A stretch of DNA of 64,000 nucleotides from Janthinobacterium sp. SUN073 (GTDB lineage: Bacteria > Pseudomonadota > Gammaproteobacteria > Burkholderiales > Burkholderiaceae_D). A program made the translations under genes and the position numbers. Shown here one piece after another: positions 36,735-45,639 of this stretch. Every line of letters begins with the position of its first letter. The first letter of the stretch is position 1. The notes below the pieces were generated by a model. It was given only the letters and a program-made list of their open reading frames with translations. It was not told the DNA's origin and did no database searches. The DNA lies in the NCBI RefSeq assembly GCF_030397665.1, contig NZ_JAPUBT010000002.1, positions 405,383 to 469,382 of the forward strand, in the 5' to 3' direction.

Positions 36735-38232
36735 CAACAGCGATGCTCTGATCCTCAACGTCGATGACAGCGACGGCGCCCGCTACGCCAAGTCGCGCAT
36801 CCTCCAACGCGCCGGCTTCAAGGTCATCGAAGCGTCGAACGGGGGCGACGCGCTGCTGCGCGCCCGCCAGGACCGCCCCAACCTGATCCTGCTCGACGTC
36901 AAGCTGCCCGACATCAACGGCCTGGAAGTGTGCCGCCAGTTGAAAGGCGGCGCCGAAACGAGCACCATCCTGGTGCTGCAGACGTCCGCTTCCTGCATCG
37001 GCACGGCCGACAAGATCCGCGCCCTGGACGGCGGCGCCGACAATTACCTGGTCGAGCCGATCGAGGCCGATGAACTGATTGCCAACGTCAAGGCGCTGCT
37101 GCGCCTGGGAAGGGTCGAGCGGGCGCTGCGCGACGTGGACCGCCGCAAGGATGAATTCCTGGCCACCCTGGCGCACGAATTGCGCAACCCGCTGGGCCCC
37201 ATCCGCACGGCGCTGGCGCTGCTGTGCAAGCTCGATCCCGTCGTGCCGGCCATGCAGGACAATGCGCGCCGCACCATCGGCCGCCACACGGACCACCTGG
37301 TACGCCTGGTGGACGACCTGCTCGACGTGTCGCGCATTTCACAAGGCAAAATCTCGCTGCAATGGGAAAGCGTGAGCCTGGCCAGCGTCATCCGCAGCGC
37401 GCTGGAAACGAGTTCGCACAGCATCGAGGCGCGCGGTCACGCGCTCGACGTGCATCTGCCGAAGGAAGAATTGTGGGTCTGCGGCGACGCCGTGCGCCTG
37501 TCGCAGATCGTCGCCAACCTGCTGCTCAACGCGGCCAAGTTCACGGCGCCGGGCGGACGCATCGCCATTTCCGCCGTGCGCGAAGACGACAACGTGCGCA
37601 TACGCCTGAGCGACAACGGCATCGGCATCGCCGCCGCCAGCATCGACAGCATCTTCGGCCTGTTCGAGCAGAGCGGCCACTCGCCGGACCGGGTACAGGA
37701 CGGCCTGGGCATCGGCCTGTCGCTGGTGCGCAACCTGGTAACTTTGCACGGTGGCCAGGTCAGCGTGCACAGTCCTGGCGTAGGGCTGGGCAGCACCTTC
37801 GAAGTCATCCTGCCGCTCGACGCCAACGTGCCGTTGCCGGCCACGCCAGCGCCGCAGGCGGCCAGTGGCGGCAGCCAGCGTATCCTCGTCGTCGACGACA
37901 ACTGCGATGCCGCCGACACCCTGGCCGAACTGCTGGAAATGTACGGCCACACGGTGCGCACCGCCTACACGGGCGCGCAAGCGACCGAGCGCACGCTGGA
38001 ATTCAAGCCCGACATCGTCTTCCTCGACATCGGCCTGCCCGACATGAGCGGCTACGAGGTGGCCGTCAAACTGCGCCAGTTGCCGATCCCGCAGCAATTC
38101 CTGCTCGTCGCGCTGACCGGCTATGGCCAGGAGCACGACCGCCAGGCGGCCCTGCAAGCGGGTTTCAACGAGCACTTCGCCAAGCCCGTCGATTTCGGCA
38201 AGCTGGCCATGCTGGGTCTGCATATCGCCTGA
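36715..38232 (+). CDS. receiver-histidine kinase-receiver hybrid protein
   Basis: This 505-residue protein begins with a receiver domain (ILNVDDSDGARY, acceptor in LILLDVKLPD). A HisKA domain follows (EFLATLAHELRNPLGPI), then an ATPase domain (NLLLNAAKFT, DNGIGIAA, GLGIGLSLVRNLV). It ends with a second receiver domain (ILVVDDNCDAA, acceptor in FLDIGLPDM, KPVDF). It has no membrane segment, so its input is cytoplasmic, perhaps from the kinase encoded immediately upstream, whose gene it overlaps by 20 bases. A second ATG at 36721 is an equally good start. It is the last gene of the stressosome cluster. Confidence 0.92.
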   Translation: MRMLPDNNSDALILNVDDSDGARYAKSRILQRAGFKVIEASNGGDALLRARQDRPNLILLDVKLPDINGLEVCRQLKGGAETSTILVLQTSASCIGTADKIRALDGGADNYLVEPIEADELIANVKALLRLGRVERALRDVDRRKDEFLATLAHELRNPLGPIRTALALLCKLDPVVPAMQDNARRTIGRHTDHLVRLVDDLLDVSRISQGKISLQWESVSLASVIRSALETSSHSIEARGHALDVHLPKEELWVCGDAVRLSQIVANLLLNAAKFTAPGGRIAISAVREDDNVRIRLSDNGIGIAAASIDSIFGLFEQSGHSPDRVQDGLGIGLSLVRNLVTLHGGQVSVHSPGVGLGSTFEVILPLDANVPLPATPAPQAASGGSQRILVVDDNCDAADTLAELLEMYGHTVRTAYTGAQATERTLEFKPDIVFLDIGLPDMSGYEVAVKLRQLPIPQQFLLVALTGYGQEHDRQAALQAGFNEHFAKPVDFGKLAMLGLHIA

Positions 38233-38306
38233 TGAGCGGGGTGGCGGCTGCCGGTTGACCAGGCGTCGGCTATAATCGGCGGCCGCCTCACCTCTGGAAG
38301 CATGAC

Positions 38307-39428
38307 ATGACAACTCGCGCGCCGCTGCTGCGCATCACCATGATACTGGGCGCCCTGCACGCCCTGCTGGGCTGGCTGCTGCTGCCTGCGCTGCCCGTCG
38401 GCCTGGCCGGCTGGCTGCTGGGCGGCCTGGTCTTGCTGGCCTCAACCATGCTCATGCCGATGACCATCTTCGCGCGCGCCGTCACCAACGATGCGCGCCT
38501 GGCCGACCGCTTGATCTGGGCCGGCTCGCTGTGCATGGGCTTTTTTTCCTCGCTGTTCGTGCTGACCATGCTGCGCGAGCTGCTGATGCTGATTCCCGCC
38601 ACCCGCCCGCACGCGCAGGCGTCCGCCGTCGCCGTCCTGGCCCTGGCACTGCTGGCCACCGTCGTCGGTTTCATCAACGCGCGCAGGGTGGCGCGCGTGC
38701 GCGAGGTCGACGTACCGATTGCCGGCCTGCCGGCCGCCCTGCACGGTTTTAGCATCGTGCAACTGAGCGACATCCATGTGGGCGCCACCATCAAGCGCGC
38801 CTACGTGGAGGCCATCGTCGCGCGCGCCAACGGCCTGCAGGCGGACCTCATCGCCATCACGGGCGACGTGGTCGATGGCACGGTGGCGCAACTGGGCAGC
38901 CATACGGCGCCGCTGGGTGAGCTGCGCGCGCGCCACGGCGTCTTCCTCGTCACGGGCAACCACGAATACTATTCGGGCGCGACGCCGTGGGTGGCGGAAT
39001 TTCGCCGCCTGGGCTTGCGCGTGCTGATGAACGAGCACATGCTGCTGGAGCACGACGGCGCGCACCTCGCGCTGGCCGGCGTCACCGATTTCAACGCCGC
39101 CGCCTTCGATCCGGCGCAGAAGAGCGACCCGCAAGCGGCCATCGCCGGCGCACCGGCCGATATCCCGCGCATCCTGCTGGCGCACCAGCCGCGCAGCGCG
39201 CCCGAGGCCGAAGCGGCCAGCTACGACCTGCAATTGTCGGGCCACACGCACGGCGGCCAGTTCTGGCCGTGGAATCTGTTCGTGCCGCTGCAGCAGCCGT
39301 ATGTGGCGGGCCTGCACCGGCGCGGCCGCCTGTGGATTTACGTGAGCTGCGGCACCGGCTACTGGGGCCCGCCGAAACGCATCGGCGCGCCGGCCGAGAT
39401 TACGCGGCTCAGGCTGGTGGCGGCGTAA
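38307..39428 (+). CDS. membrane-anchored metallophosphoesterase
   Basis: This is a 373-residue protein. Four hydrophobic helices occupy about the first 130 residues, followed by a calcineurin-like phosphoesterase domain. The metal-ligand motifs are QLSDIHVG, TGDVVDG, TGNHEYY and SGHTHGG, in the order of the family. The arrangement is that of the YkuE/YaeI group, one member of which (LpxG type) acts on lipid A precursors; the substrate here cannot be told. GGAAG lies six bases before the ATG at 38307. It converges with the DUF4303 gene, leaving only 10 bases between the stops. Confidence 0.9.
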   Translation: MTTRAPLLRITMILGALHALLGWLLLPALPVGLAGWLLGGLVLLASTMLMPMTIFARAVTNDARLADRLIWAGSLCMGFFSSLFVLTMLRELLMLIPATRPHAQASAVAVLALALLATVVGFINARRVARVREVDVPIAGLPAALHGFSIVQLSDIHVGATIKRAYVEAIVARANGLQADLIAITGDVVDGTVAQLGSHTAPLGELRARHGVFLVTGNHEYYSGATPWVAEFRRLGLRVLMNEHMLLEHDGAHLALAGVTDFNAAAFDPAQKSDPQAAIAGAPADIPRILLAHQPRSAPEAEAASYDLQLSGHTHGGQFWPWNLFVPLQQPYVAGLHRRGRLWIYVSCGTGYWGPPKRIGAPAEITRLRLVAA

Positions 39429-39438
39429 GCATCACTCA

Positions 39439-40209
39439 TCACTCCGCCCAGCTGGCCATCCACGCCTCGTAACGCGCCACCACGGCCGGCGGATTCAGCC
39501 GCGCCATCGCGCCTTCCAGCGGTTCGCTGTCGCTGACCTCGAACAGCAGCACGCAATCGTCGCGCCGCGCGCCCGTGCCGAATACCCCTTCGGCATCGAG
39601 CTGCGCCAGCGCCCCGATGCAGGCGTCGAACGCACCGCGGCGGAAGGCGTCGAAATCGACGTCGAACGGCAGCTCGCGGTGCGCCTGCAGCAGCAAACGG
39701 TAAGCGCTGTCGAAGTAGGCGCCGCCCTCGTCGAAGGCCCACTCGGCCGGATTCCACAGCATCTCTTCGCCGTATTCCGAGGCGGCCAGCGCTTCGCGGC
39801 TATTCACCATGCAGCCTATCGTCATGGCGCTGTCGTCGCTGACCAGCGCGAACGCGTCGATGTGCTGGTCCGGATGCGCACGCCGTACGCCATCAAAAGC
39901 CCGGCGCGCGGCGTGCGCCACCAGGGTTTGCAGCAGCGTGAAATCAAATATGGCCGGGTCGATGGTGCTTTCGCGCGCCAGCGTGTAGCCGTCGGCCAGG
40001 GCGGCACGGCAATGGGCCAGCCAGGCGGCGTGCGCTTCGGCCTCGCTGGCGTAGTCGTTGCGCGTCTCCTCGCCCCAGGTCATGGCACCGCCGGCGGCCG
40101 TCCACACGGTCGTGCCAAACACACGCGCTTCCCGGAAACGGTCCGCTTGATCGCCGTCAAAGGTGTAAAACAGGCTGTAATTGCTGGACATTCTGACTTT
40201 CTCGCTCAT
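39439..40209 (-). CDS. DUF4303-family hypothetical protein
   Basis: This 256-residue soluble protein of unknown function contains the segments HPDQHIDAFALVSDDSAMTIGCMVNS and EYGEEMLWNPAEWAFDEGG, which resemble DUF4303 proteins. The ATG at 40209 overlaps the LysR stop (TAATG), giving possible coupling. A second ATG at 40191 is also a reasonable start. Proteins of this group are often near toxin-immunity genes, but no such context is visible here. Confidence 0.8.
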   Translation of the reverse strand: MSEKVRMSSNYSLFYTFDGDQADRFREARVFGTTVWTAAGGAMTWGEETRNDYASEAEAHAAWLAHCRAALADGYTLARESTIDPAIFDFTLLQTLVAHAARRAFDGVRRAHPDQHIDAFALVSDDSAMTIGCMVNSREALAASEYGEEMLWNPAEWAFDEGGAYFDSAYRLLLQAHRELPFDVDFDAFRRGAFDACIGALAQLDAEGVFGTGARRDDCVLLFEVSDSEPLEGAMARLNPPAVVARYEAWMASWAE

Positions 40210-41132
40210 TAATCGGGGCGTATCTGCGCGGCGAAATCGCGCTGGCGGAACTGCTCCAGTAAAAAATCGACGAAGACGCGCGTCTTCGCGGGCAGCAGCT
40301 TCTTGCTGGGATAGTACACGGACAGGGGGCCGGAATCGGCACACCAGCCGGGCAGCAAGCGAATCAACGCTCCGCTGCGCAAGTGGGCCAGCGCGTGCGG
40401 CATGGGCAGCAGCGCCACGCCGACCCCCATGACGGCCGCCTGCGCCATCGCGTCCGGGTCGTCGAAGATGGCGCGCGGGCGGGATTCGGCCACGCCTTCG
40501 CCTCCCTGCCCGTCGCACAGTATCCAGCTGCGCAATCTGCCGCTGCCGGCCGAGCGGCGTGCCACCCCGTCGAAGTGCGCCAGATCCGACGGGTGCATGG
40601 GCATGCGTTTCCCCTGCATGAAGGCGGGCGACGCCGTGGCGACGATGTGGGCGTGGCCCAGTTCGCGCGCCACCACGCCCGGCGTCAGTTCGATGCCGCC
40701 GCCGATGGCGACATCGAACCCTTCGCCGATCAAGTCCACTTGCCGGTTGTCGAAATGGCAGTCGGGGATGACGCCAGGATAGCGGGCGATGAACTCGCCC
40801 AGCAGGGGCACCACGTAGCTGCGCCCGAACGATGGCGCCATGCTGATTTTCAGCACGCCGCCCGGCTGACCACCCTCTTCGGCCACGCCGGCGATCGCTT
40901 CGCGCAAAGTGGACAGAGCGCCGCCGATCTGCTGCAGGAAACGTTCGCCCCCTTCCGTCAGGGTCAGGCGGCGCGTGCTGCGCTGGAACAGCCGCAGCCC
41001 CAGGCTCGCTTCCAGCCGCGCCACGTTCTTGCTGACGGCCGCCGGCGTCAGCCCCAGGCGGCGCGCGGCCGCCGAAAAGCTGCCCAGCTCGGCAGACAGC
41101 ACAAACGATTGCAAGTGATTGAGGGCGTCCAT
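40209..41132 (-). CDS. LysR-family transcriptional regulator
   Basis: This 307-residue regulator has an N-terminal winged helix-turn-helix (LNHLQSFVLSAELGSFSAAARRLGLTPAAVSKNVARLEASLG). It is followed by a periplasmic-binding-protein-like effector domain (90-300). It is divergent from the short-chain dehydrogenase gene at 41256, so it most likely regulates that gene from the 123-base shared promoter region. The effector is unknown. Confidence 0.93.
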   Translation of the reverse strand: MDALNHLQSFVLSAELGSFSAAARRLGLTPAAVSKNVARLEASLGLRLFQRSTRRLTLTEGGERFLQQIGGALSTLREAIAGVAEEGGQPGGVLKISMAPSFGRSYVVPLLGEFIARYPGVIPDCHFDNRQVDLIGEGFDVAIGGGIELTPGVVARELGHAHIVATASPAFMQGKRMPMHPSDLAHFDGVARRSAGSGRLRSWILCDGQGGEGVAESRPRAIFDDPDAMAQAAVMGVGVALLPMPHALAHLRSGALIRLLPGWCADSGPLSVYYPSKKLLPAKTRVFVDFLLEQFRQRDFAAQIRPD

Positions 41133-41255
41133 GCGCCTATTCTACCCGCTCATTTGATACTGATGGTTGAAAGTGATTGTAGCGATTTATGGCTAGCGCG
41201 CAGGCAATGGAAAGCAGATACTGGCTTCCTCGACTCCTCACACAGAAAGCCCATC

Positions 41256-42023
41256 ATGCAAACCCAAGCCACCACCAGCACCTCTTTGCCACTGCAAGAC
41301 AAGATCGCGTTTGTCACGGGCGGCTCGCGCGGCATCGGCGCGGCCATCGTTCGGCGCCTTGCCAGCCAGGGCGCCAACGTCGTCTTCACGTATCAAAGCT
41401 CGGCCGCCGAAGCGCAGGCGCTGGCCGCCACGGTGGAAGCGGCCGGCGGCAAGGCGCTGGGCGTGAAAGCCGATGCGGCCGACGTCACCGCCCTGACAGC
41501 CGCCATAGCCAAGGTGGCGGCGCAGTTTGGCCGCATCGATATCCTCGTCAACAACGCGGGCGTGTTCCTGGCCGGCGCCATCGATGATTTTTCGCTGGCA
41601 GATTTCGACAAGACGATTGCCGTCAACGTGCGCGCCGTGTTCGTCGCCATCAAGGCGGCCGTGGCGCACATGCAGGCGGGCGGGCGCATCATCAATATCG
41701 GCAGCACGAATGCGCACCGCATGCCGTTCGGCGGCGCGGCCGCCTACGCCATGAGCAAATCGGCGCTGATCGGCCTGACGCAAGGCCTGTCGCGCGACCT
41801 GGGCCCGCGCGGCATCACCATCAACAATGTGGAACCTGGCCCAGTCGCCACCGACATGAACCCGCCGACGGGCGACTTCGCCGACCTGATGCACGGCCTG
41901 ATGGCGCTGCCCCGCCACGGCACGGCCGATGAAATCGCCGGCATGGTGGCTTACCTGGCCAGCGCGGAAGCGGCGTTCGTCACGGGCGCCGGGCTGAAGA
42001 TCGATGGTGGTTTTGCGGCGTAA
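41256..42023 (+). CDS. short-chain dehydrogenase/reductase (SDR)
   Basis: This 255-residue NAD(P)-dependent oxidoreductase of the classical SDR type has the cofactor motif TGGSRGIGAA, the structural NNAG, and the catalytic Ser (NIGSTNAH) with the Tyr-x3-Lys pair in AAYAMSKSAL. The C-terminus ends LKIDGGFAA as usual. Substrate unknown. The ATG at 41256 gives the normal N-terminus; the open frame upstream runs antisense to the LysR gene and is not real. The transcript meets a strong palindromic terminator right after the stop. Confidence 0.92.
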   Translation: MQTQATTSTSLPLQDKIAFVTGGSRGIGAAIVRRLASQGANVVFTYQSSAAEAQALAATVEAAGGKALGVKADAADVTALTAAIAKVAAQFGRIDILVNNAGVFLAGAIDDFSLADFDKTIAVNVRAVFVAIKAAVAHMQAGGRIINIGSTNAHRMPFGGAAAYAMSKSALIGLTQGLSRDLGPRGITINNVEPGPVATDMNPPTGDFADLMHGLMALPRHGTADEIAGMVAYLASAEAAFVTGAGLKIDGGFAA

Positions 42024-42055
42024 AAAAAGGGGTCAGACCCTTTGGGTCTGACCCC
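42022..42055. terminator. strong terminator of the dehydrogenase operon; GGGGTC...GACCCC palindrome
   Basis: Twelve-base arms (42029-42040, GGGGTCAGACCC, and 42044-42055) pair around a TTT loop. On the minus strand the stem is followed by seven T (42028-42022), a textbook intrinsic terminator for the cytochrome c gene; it overlaps the SDR stop codon. Its arms match the family of the palindrome at 24458-24483. Confidence 0.88.
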
Positions 42056-42072
42056 AGCCTCCGCTTCAGGGC

Positions 42073-43473
42073 TTACACCGCCTTGCGCCGCCGTCCCCGC
42101 CACCACACCAGCAAGCCCAGCAGCACCAGCACGCCAACGATGATGCCCGCGCGTGCCAGGCCGATCAGGTTCGACGGCACGCCGCCATTGCGCAGGGTCG
42201 TCACCTGTTCCGCCGTCACCTTGACAGCGGGATTGCCGTACATCTTCTGCACGTAATTACCGAGGGTGACGATCTGCTCGTCCGACAGGGTCTGGCGGAA
42301 GGCGGGCATCAGATGTCCCGCAGTATGATTACCCTTGCCGTCCTGCCGCTCCACCCCATCGAGTATCGCCATCACCAGGTTGTTGCTGTTGCTGCGGCCC
42401 GTCACCGAGTTATGGAACAGCGGCGGCAAGGAGCCGTCGAAACTGCCCTCGCCCCTGGCCTGGTGGCAGCTGGCGCACTGCGCATCGTACAGCTGCGCAC
42501 CTGACATCTGGTTCAGGTTTTGCGGCAGCGGCACGCCGCGGATGCTACTCAACTCGTCGACCGCCTGGCCCCATTGCGTCACCGCTTTCGTATCCGCCTT
42601 GTCGCGGATGGCAGGCACGCTCTTGACGTAGTGCGCGATGGCGTTCAAGTCCGCGTCGCTCAGGTGCTTCAGGCTATGGTCGATGGCTTCGGCCATGGGA
42701 CCTGCAGCCTGGCCCCGATGCGCGGCACGGCCCGTGCGCAGGTAGCTGGCCAGCTCCTGCTGGCTCCAGCCCCCCACGCCGCTGTTGACGTCCGAGGTGA
42801 TGTTCGGCGCGTACCACGTGCCCAGGTCGGCGCCGCCCAGCTCTTTCGACAGTTGCTCGGCCATCAGCGCATTGCGTGGCGTGTGGCAGGTGGTGCAATG
42901 GGCCAGCCCTTGCGCCAGGTAGGCGCCGCGGTTCCACTCCATGCTCTTGGCCGCATCGGTCACGAACGGTTTTTTATCGAGGAAGAGCATATTCCAGAGC
43001 GCCATCGACAGGCGGATGTTGAACGGGAACGGCAAGTCCGTCTGTGTTGCCGGCGCCGTGTCCACCGCCGTCACGCCATGCATGAAGTAGGCGTACAGGG
43101 AGGCCGTGTCGTCATCCGTTACCTTGGCATAGGCCGTGTAGGGCATGGCCGGATACAGGTGCGCGCCGTCGGCCCGCACGCCGTGGCGCACGGCGTCGGA
43201 GAACTGCGCCAGCGTGTAGTTGCCGATGCCATGCGTTGTCGATGGCGTGATGTTGGTGGCGATGATGGCGCCCAGCGGCGTGGCCAGCGCCAGGCCGCCC
43301 GCCATCGGTTTACCGCCCGGCACGCTGTGGCAGGCGATGCAGTCGCCCGCCGTCGCCAGGTAGCGGCCACGTTCGATCGCCTGCACGTCCGCGCCAGGAG
43401 CTTGCTCCGCCAGCACGGGCAAGGCCAGGGCCAGCAAGGCGGCACCGGCCGCCATTTTGAAGGTCGCCATCAT
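42073..43473 (-). CDS. tri-haem cytochrome c subunit of an FAD-dependent dehydrogenase
   Basis: This 466-residue periplasmic, membrane-anchored electron acceptor has a signal peptide (ALLALALPVLAEQ). Three haem c sites follow: CIACH (45-49), CTTCH (193-197) and CASCH (333-337). A C-terminal membrane helix (GIIVGVLVLLGLLVWW) has a basic tail. This is the layout of the cytochrome subunit of gluconate, fructose, alcohol or FAD-glucose dehydrogenases. It would pass electrons from the flavoprotein to ubiquinone or terminal oxidases. The start overlaps the flavoprotein stop (ATGA). Confidence 0.94.
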   Translation of the reverse strand: MMATFKMAAGAALLALALPVLAEQAPGADVQAIERGRYLATAGDCIACHSVPGGKPMAGGLALATPLGAIIATNITPSTTHGIGNYTLAQFSDAVRHGVRADGAHLYPAMPYTAYAKVTDDDTASLYAYFMHGVTAVDTAPATQTDLPFPFNIRLSMALWNMLFLDKKPFVTDAAKSMEWNRGAYLAQGLAHCTTCHTPRNALMAEQLSKELGGADLGTWYAPNITSDVNSGVGGWSQQELASYLRTGRAAHRGQAAGPMAEAIDHSLKHLSDADLNAIAHYVKSVPAIRDKADTKAVTQWGQAVDELSSIRGVPLPQNLNQMSGAQLYDAQCASCHQARGEGSFDGSLPPLFHNSVTGRSNSNNLVMAILDGVERQDGKGNHTAGHLMPAFRQTLSDEQIVTLGNYVQKMYGNPAVKVTAEQVTTLRNGGVPSNLIGLARAGIIVGVLVLLGLLVWWRGRRRKAV

Positions 43474-45077
43474 GCTGTCGCTCCCTGTTCGTCGAGGATA
43501 TGCTTGACGGTGCGCAAGGCCACGGCCAGGCCGTTTTCCGTCGAATTGCAGGTGCCGGACGTGGGCAGCACGCCCGTGCTGCACAGGAACAGGTTGGCGT
43601 GATCGAAGGTGCGGCCCCACTGGTCGCACACGGCCTTGGCCGGATCGGAACCCATCGACAGGGTGCCGCAGATGTGCTGGTTGTTGGCAAACACGCCTTC
43701 CTTGCTGTGGCGCAGATTGGTGCCGCCCATCAGCTTGGCGATGTGCTCGAAGTCCTGCTTCGAGCGCTCGTGGCCGCGCTTGGTGTACTCGTCGATCGCA
43801 TAATGCGCCTGCGGCTTGGGGATACCCATGGCGTCTTTCTCGCTGCTGAGGGCAATGCGGTTTTCCGGGTTCGGCAGCACTTCCAGCACGTTTTTCAGGC
43901 TCATTTCGCGCGCCGAACGGAAACGCAGCTGCTGTTCGAATTCGGAGCCAAAGACGCCCTTGCCGATCAACTCCCTGGTGGCGCCATCGACTCTTGAAAT
44001 GTTCGTGAAGTCCAGGCGGTACGGCGAATGCCGGCTGCGGAAATCGCCGTCGCGCATGGTGTTGATGGAATTGGGGCTTTGCGGGCCCCGGCCCAGCCAC
44101 AGGTCTTCATCGGCATCGAAGGTGATCGAGGTGCTCGGGTGGTCCATCAGGTTGCGGCCCACCATGTCGCTGCTGTTGGCCAGGCCGTTCGGGTATTTGT
44201 CCGAGGCGGAAACGAGCAGCAAACGGGGGCTTTCGATGCCGTTGGCGGCCAGGATGAAGGTCTTGGCCGTGACCCGGTGGCTGTTCTTGTCGACGTCGTA
44301 GTACAGCGCGGCCGTGATGCGGCCCTGCGCGTCGTGTTCCAGCTTGTAGACGTTGGCATTGCACAGGATCTTGACGCCCGCTTCTTCCGCCTGCTGCGCG
44401 GCGATGCCGCCATGGTATTGTGCATCGATGGGGCAGATAGGCTGGCAGCTGTTGTTGCCGCAGCAGGCCGGGCGGCCATCGTAGCTGACGCTGTTGCGCG
44501 CCACCGTGTTGCCGACGACCTTGAACGACGGGTCGAGGCGCTCGCGGATGCGGCGCATCGCGTACGGTTCCGTCACGGGCTCCATCGGGAATGGCTGCTT
44601 GCGCGGCGAACCCGTGTTGTCGGCCCCGGAAACGCCCATGATGTCTTCCGCCTCCTGGTAGAACGGCTCCAGGTCTTCATAGCTGATGGGCCAGTCGACG
44701 CCCACGCCGTACAGCGTATGGATGCGGAAGTCGTTCGGCACGTTGCGCCATGCTTGCGCGGCCCAGTGCCACGAAGTACCGCCGAACTGGCGGATGTATT
44801 CGGCCGGGTACGGATACGGGCCGGCCTGCACCAGGTGGCCGTTATCCTTCGGCTGGTAGATCGGGTGCGGCGCCGTGGCCACCGACGGATACGGCGACAT
44901 CCAGTCGCTGCGGCGCGTCGTGTTGCGAAAACGGGCGACGATTTCGCCGCGCGACACGCGCGGGCCCGCTTCCAGGATCAGCACCGAGGTACCCGCCAGC
45001 GCCAGCTTGCGCGCGGCCAGGGAGCCGATGATGCCGGAGCCGATCACGAGGTAATCGGCGGAGAGTTCTTCAGCCAT
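43470..45077 (-). CDS. GMC-family FAD-dependent sugar/gluconate dehydrogenase, catalytic subunit
   Basis: This is a 535-residue flavoprotein. The FAD-binding motif VIGSGIIGSLAARKLA is at the N-terminus. Residues 205-215 (CCGNNSCQPIC) hold four cysteines arranged as in Burkholderia FAD-glucose dehydrogenase, where three of them bind a [3Fe-4S] cluster. The active-site His lies in NNQHICGTLSMG, and an Asn in TCNSTENGLAV near the end completes the usual pair. The substrate may be glucose, gluconate, sorbitol or fructose; the sequence alone does not decide. It lacks its own signal peptide and probably travels with the Tat-signal gamma subunit encoded just upstream. Confidence 0.93.
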   Translation of the reverse strand: MAEELSADYLVIGSGIIGSLAARKLALAGTSVLILEAGPRVSRGEIVARFRNTTRRSDWMSPYPSVATAPHPIYQPKDNGHLVQAGPYPYPAEYIRQFGGTSWHWAAQAWRNVPNDFRIHTLYGVGVDWPISYEDLEPFYQEAEDIMGVSGADNTGSPRKQPFPMEPVTEPYAMRRIRERLDPSFKVVGNTVARNSVSYDGRPACCGNNSCQPICPIDAQYHGGIAAQQAEEAGVKILCNANVYKLEHDAQGRITAALYYDVDKNSHRVTAKTFILAANGIESPRLLLVSASDKYPNGLANSSDMVGRNLMDHPSTSITFDADEDLWLGRGPQSPNSINTMRDGDFRSRHSPYRLDFTNISRVDGATRELIGKGVFGSEFEQQLRFRSAREMSLKNVLEVLPNPENRIALSSEKDAMGIPKPQAHYAIDEYTKRGHERSKQDFEHIAKLMGGTNLRHSKEGVFANNQHICGTLSMGSDPAKAVCDQWGRTFDHANLFLCSTGVLPTSGTCNSTENGLAVALRTVKHILDEQGATA

Positions 45078-45086
45078 GATGGCTCC

Positions 45087-45611
45087 TTAAATTGGTTTTC
45101 TGGCCCAGCTGCCGTAGGCGCCGTAGGAATACGTGGGGGGCTTGAGCACGTCGGCCACGACGGCGGCGTTCAAGGCCTGCTCGTAGGCGACGCAGACGGC
45201 CGCCTCACCCGTGCCGACGATGCCCAGGTACCAGGCGCTGGCGATCTGGCGCGGCAAGGCCGCCAGCGGCGACTGCGCCGGGTCGAGCGCATCGAGCGCT
45301 TCCTGCAGGCCGGCAGCTTGCAAGCCCTGCGCATTGATCAATGTCAGCAGCGCGCGCACCTTGGCGGGAAAGGCCGCGTCCTGCGCCACCAGCGCGTCAT
45401 ACAGACGTCGGGCCAGCACGGGGTCGAGCACCGGGCGCCCGACCAGCATGGCCGACACGCCCAGGAAGGCGCCCTGCTCCGCATTGGCAACCGGCTCGGC
45501 CAGCGCCCAGGGAATCAGCGCCGCGGCCGAAGCCGACAGCAAGCCGGCCAGCACCATGCGGCGGCCAGGATTGAAAGGGCCGCGGCCCTCCTTATTGTGT
45601 GTAGCGTCCAA
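45087..45611 (-). CDS. gamma (small, Tat-exported) subunit of the FAD-dependent dehydrogenase
   Basis: This 174-residue protein has a twin-arginine signal (GRRMVLAGLLSASAAALIPWA) and a C-terminal motif TYSYGAYGSWARKP typical of the gluconate 2-dehydrogenase subunit 3/sorbitol dehydrogenase small-subunit group. In FAD-glucose dehydrogenase this subunit is needed for maturation and export of the flavoprotein (hitchhiker export). The start is taken as TTG at 45611, which has GGGAG six bases upstream; another TTG is at 45635. It ends nine bases before the flavoprotein gene. Confidence 0.88.
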   Translation of the reverse strand: MDATHNKEGRGPFNPGRRMVLAGLLSASAAALIPWALAEPVANAEQGAFLGVSAMLVGRPVLDPVLARRLYDALVAQDAAFPAKVRALLTLINAQGLQAAGLQEALDALDPAQSPLAALPRQIASAWYLGIVGTGEAAVCVAYEQALNAAVVADVLKPPTYSYGAYGSWARKPI

Positions 45612-45639
45612 TTGATGCTCCCGTGAGTTCAGCAACCGT

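Noticed and set aside
42073-44100. Extension of the cytochrome c gene to 675 codons
   Set aside because: The extra N-terminal part overlaps the flavoprotein gene in another frame and lacks homology. The ATG at 43473 has a Shine-Dalgarno sequence and a signal peptide.
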